NCBI RefSeq assembly: GCF_047971885.1
Contig: NZ_JBKEAE010000008.1
Span: forward strand, 1-64,000
DNA length: 64,000 bases
Direction: 5' to 3'
Origin: Tropicimonas sp047971885
Lineage (GTDB): Bacteria; Pseudomonadota; Alphaproteobacteria; Rhodobacterales; Rhodobacteraceae
Below, one piece after another: positions 62,054-64,000 of this stretch. Position numbers and translations under genes: made by a program. The first letter of the stretch is position 1; every line of letters begins with the position of its first letter. The notes below the pieces were generated by a model that made no database searches, had not been told where the DNA came from, and was given only the letters and a program-made list of their open reading frames with translations.

Positions 62054-63114
62054 ACAGCGCACCCGCGACCGACACGGAAAAGAAAAACTCGGGCAGGCTT
62101 CTGCTGCTGCTGCTGAAGGCCCGGACCTTCATCGCACTGATCATCGTCTTCGTCTTCTTCGCCTTTGCCGCCCCGAACTTTCTCAGCAGCGCGAACCTGA
62201 TCATCATGTCGAAGCACGTGGCACTGAACGCGTTTCTGGCCATCGGCATGACTTTTGTCATCATCACCGGCGGCATCGATCTGTCGGTAGGTTCGATCGT
62301 CGGGCTGTGCGGCATGGTGGCCGGCTGGCTGGTGCTCAACGGGCTCGATTTCGGGCTCGGCTGGACGATGCAGTTCAACACCATCGAGATCATGCTGGTT
62401 GTCGTTCTGGCGGGTACGCTGATCGGGCTGATAAACGGGCTGCTGATCACCAAGCTGAACGTCGCCCCCTTCATCGCCACGCTGGGCATGCTCTATGTCG
62501 CGCGCGGGGCGGCGCTGCTGTCGTCGGGCGGGCGGACGTTTCCCAATCTCAACGGTAACGCGGAATACGGCAACAACACCTTCTACCTGATCGGCGCGGG
62601 CAATTTCCTCGGCATTCCCATCTCGATCTGGATGCTGGTCGCGGTGGGGCTCGGGGCGGCATATGTCGCCAGGCGCACACCGCTCGGCCGTCACATCTAC
62701 GCCGTCGGCGGCAACGAGAAGGCTGCGGGCCTGTCGGGGGTACGGGTCGATCAGGTCAAGATCGCGGTCTACATGTTCTCAGGTTTCTGCGCCGCGCTTG
62801 TGGGGCTGATCATCACCTCGCAGCTTGTCGCCGCCCACCCCGCCACCGGCAACATGTTCGAGCTCAACGCCATCGCCGCGGCGGTTCTGGGCGGCACGTC
62901 GATGTCGGGCGGGCGCGGCAAAATCGCCGGAACCATCGTCGGTGCCTTCGTCATCGGCATCCTGTCGGACGGGCTGGTGATGATGGGCGTCTCGGCCTTC
63001 TGGCAGACGGTGATCAAGGGGCTTGTCATCATTGCCGCCGTTGTCGTCGATCAGGCGCAGCAAAGGTTGCAGGCGCGTGTGGTGCTTCAGCAGCAGGCAT
63101 CGCTCAACCAATAG
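62050..63114 (+). CDS. Sugar ABC transporter permease (RbsC type)
   Basis: A 354-residue CUT2 permease with about ten membrane helices. It shows family segments FVIITGGIDLSVGSIVGLCG (about residue 75), LNVAPFIATLGMLYVARGAA (about 135) and the EAA-like region GGNEKAAGLSGVRV, as well as AVLGGTSMSGGRGKIAGTIV (about 280). It is coupled to the ATPase by an ATGA overlap and is the last transporter gene. A hairpin follows the stop. Confidence 0.95.
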   Translation: MNSAPATDTEKKNSGRLLLLLLKARTFIALIIVFVFFAFAAPNFLSSANLIIMSKHVALNAFLAIGMTFVIITGGIDLSVGSIVGLCGMVAGWLVLNGLDFGLGWTMQFNTIEIMLVVVLAGTLIGLINGLLITKLNVAPFIATLGMLYVARGAALLSSGGRTFPNLNGNAEYGNNTFYLIGAGNFLGIPISIWMLVAVGLGAAYVARRTPLGRHIYAVGGNEKAAGLSGVRVDQVKIAVYMFSGFCAALVGLIITSQLVAAHPATGNMFELNAIAAAVLGGTSMSGGRGKIAGTIVGAFVIGILSDGLVMMGVSAFWQTVIKGLVIIAAVVVDQAQQRLQARVVLQQQASLNQ

Positions 63115-63120
63115 AAATGC

Positions 63121-63147
63121 CCGCCTGCCCGGCCTCCGGGCGGGCGG
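63121..63147 (+). terminator. Terminator-like hairpin after the sugar permease gene
   Basis: CCGCCTGCCCGG and CCGGGCGGGCGG pair in 11 of 12 positions around a CCT loop, 6 bp after the permease stop. There is no U-tract, so it may end transcription inefficiently or protect the 3' end. Confidence 0.5.
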
Positions 63148-63254
63148 CTCGCACCGGGTGGACTCCGCCGCACTTGCATTCGAATCGCCACGGTGACAGA
63201 AAACGGAAGTGATCGAAGCCCGCTGCGAACAGTCGCTTTTCGGTCCGTGCACCC

Positions 63255-64000
63255 ATGACGCAGGAAACGGAGGCGAAAGGTCCGGTGTCGGAGAAGCCAC
63301 TTACCTTCACGGAGGATATCACCGGCCTGCTCGCCGAGCCGCGCCGGCGCAAGATACTCGAATGGCTTCAGGAAGAAGGCAGCGCCCGCGTGCGCGACCT
63401 GTCGGCGGCCTTCCAGGTCTCCGAGGCGACCATCCGTCAGGATCTGGAGCGGCTGGAACGCGATGGCCACATCTCGCGCGAGCACGGCGGCGCCCATCTG
63501 AACCGCACCCCCGGCCAGCCCGGGGCGATGGTGCTACAGCACATGGAGAACATGGACAGGAAGCGCCGTATCGGCGCGCGGGCGGCGGCACTTGTCGGCG
63601 ATGGAGAGACCATCATCCTCGATGCCGGCACCACCACCACCGAGGTCGCCACCCGCCTTGCCGACCGGCACAACCTGACCGTCATCACCAACGCGCTCAA
63701 CATCGCGATCATTCTCGGGGCCATCCCGGGGTTTGCCGTGCACCTGCCGGGCGGCCAGTTCAAATCGCCCACGCTGTCGATCAGCGGTGACAAGGCGGTC
63801 GAGTATTTCCACAACATCTATGCCGGAAAGCTCTTTCTGGCGACCGCCGGCGTCGGGCCGGAATCCGGCCTGACCTATCCCAGTTTCGCCGATCTCGAAC
63901 TGAAGAAGGCGATGATCAACGCCGCATCGCATGTCTATCTCGTGGCCGATTCGACCAAGATCAACAAATCCTCGTTCACGCGGCTGGGTGCGCTCGAACT
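63255..64000 (+). CDS. DeoR-family transcriptional regulator (runs off the window)
   Basis: At least 248 codons with no stop before the window end. The N-terminal helix-turn-helix reads RRRKILEWLQEEGSARVRDL followed by FQVSEATIRQDLERLERDGH, then the sugar-phosphate-binding DeoRC domain with DAGTTTTEVATRL and FLATAGVGPESGLTYP. An N-terminal extension of about 25 residues precedes the usual DeoR start. It follows the sugar importer by 140 bp and most probably represses the divergent isomerase and transporter operons, responding to a phosphorylated intermediate. Confidence 0.93.
   Translation, partial: MTQETEAKGPVSEKPLTFTEDITGLLAEPRRRKILEWLQEEGSARVRDLSAAFQVSEATIRQDLERLERDGHISREHGGAHLNRTPGQPGAMVLQHMENMDRKRRIGARAAALVGDGETIILDAGTTTTEVATRLADRHNLTVITNALNIAIILGAIPGFAVHLPGGQFKSPTLSISGDKAVEYFHNIYAGKLFLATAGVGPESGLTYPSFADLELKKAMINAASHVYLVADSTKINKSSFTRLGALE

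Noticed and set aside
1..64000. CRISPR arrays, rRNA genes and prophage structural genes
   Set aside because: No regularly spaced direct repeats, rRNA sequence or phage structural/packaging proteins were found.

Overview
The window is about 64 kb of high-GC, gene-dense chromosome from an alphaproteobacterium, most likely a member of Rhodobacterales. The evidence is the opgGIHC glucan operon arranged as described for Rhodobacter sphaeroides, a tlpA/argH/lipoprotein/lysA/DUF4175/smc block, feoABC behind an FNR-type box, a BigR/SqrR-type ArsR protein and many TTT, TRAP and ABC solute transporters. No rRNA operon, phage or CRISPR array was seen. Long open frames antisense to real genes are GC artefacts and are left out.

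Layout. (1) 1-10.5 kb: an acid or sugar-acid catabolic region. It holds the start of an HpaI-type aldolase, a tripartite tricarboxylate transporter (tctCBA), a NIPSNAP protein, a DHDPS/NAL-family aldolase, two GntR/FCD regulators, a galactonate-dehydratase-like enolase-superfamily enzyme, a D-2-hydroxyacid dehydrogenase and a ThDP enzyme. (2) 10.5-21.4 kb: housekeeping smc, a DUF4175 membrane protein, lysA, a DUF374 acyltransferase, two small lipoproteins, argH and a TlpA-like thioredoxin. (3) 21.6-27.4 kb: a small unknown protein, then opgG-opgI-opgH-opgC for periplasmic glucans. (4) 27.3-33.7 kb: a SitABCD-like Mn/Fe ABC importer with a Fur-family box, and ppc. (5) 33.9-40 kb: an IlvD/Edd sugar-acid dehydratase with a TRAP transporter, facing a LacI-type regulator across a good operator candidate. 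(6) 40-43.7 kb: feoABC and DUF4202. (7) 43.8-45.7 kb: a graveyard of mobile DNA around tRNA-Cys: IS630 remnant, broken tyrosine recombinase, IS5-type remnant and a truncated TnsA endonuclease next to the 3' end of glmS. (8) 45.7-53.4 kb: glmS-glmU, gph, an exported unknown, a MaoC-Pta fusion, an aldo/keto reductase and an ArsR regulator. (9) 53.6-64 kb: a divergent sugar locus, with isomerase, split transketolase and FGGY kinase on one side and a ribose-type ABC importer with a DUF2291 lipoprotein and a DeoR regulator on the other.

How the parts work together. Regions 1, 5 and 9 are each self-contained uptake-plus-catabolism modules with their own regulator, typical of a bacterium scavenging plant or algal sugars and organic acids. 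Region 9 has the gene set expected for D-apiose catabolism by the kinase/transketolase route, though the substrate is inferred. The most striking structure is region 7. TnsA with an intact catalytic triad lies just downstream of glmS in the same orientation, and a TGT terminus sits exactly 25 nt past the glmS stop, as expected for a Tn7-like transposon that used attTn7 and was later destroyed by insertion sequences.
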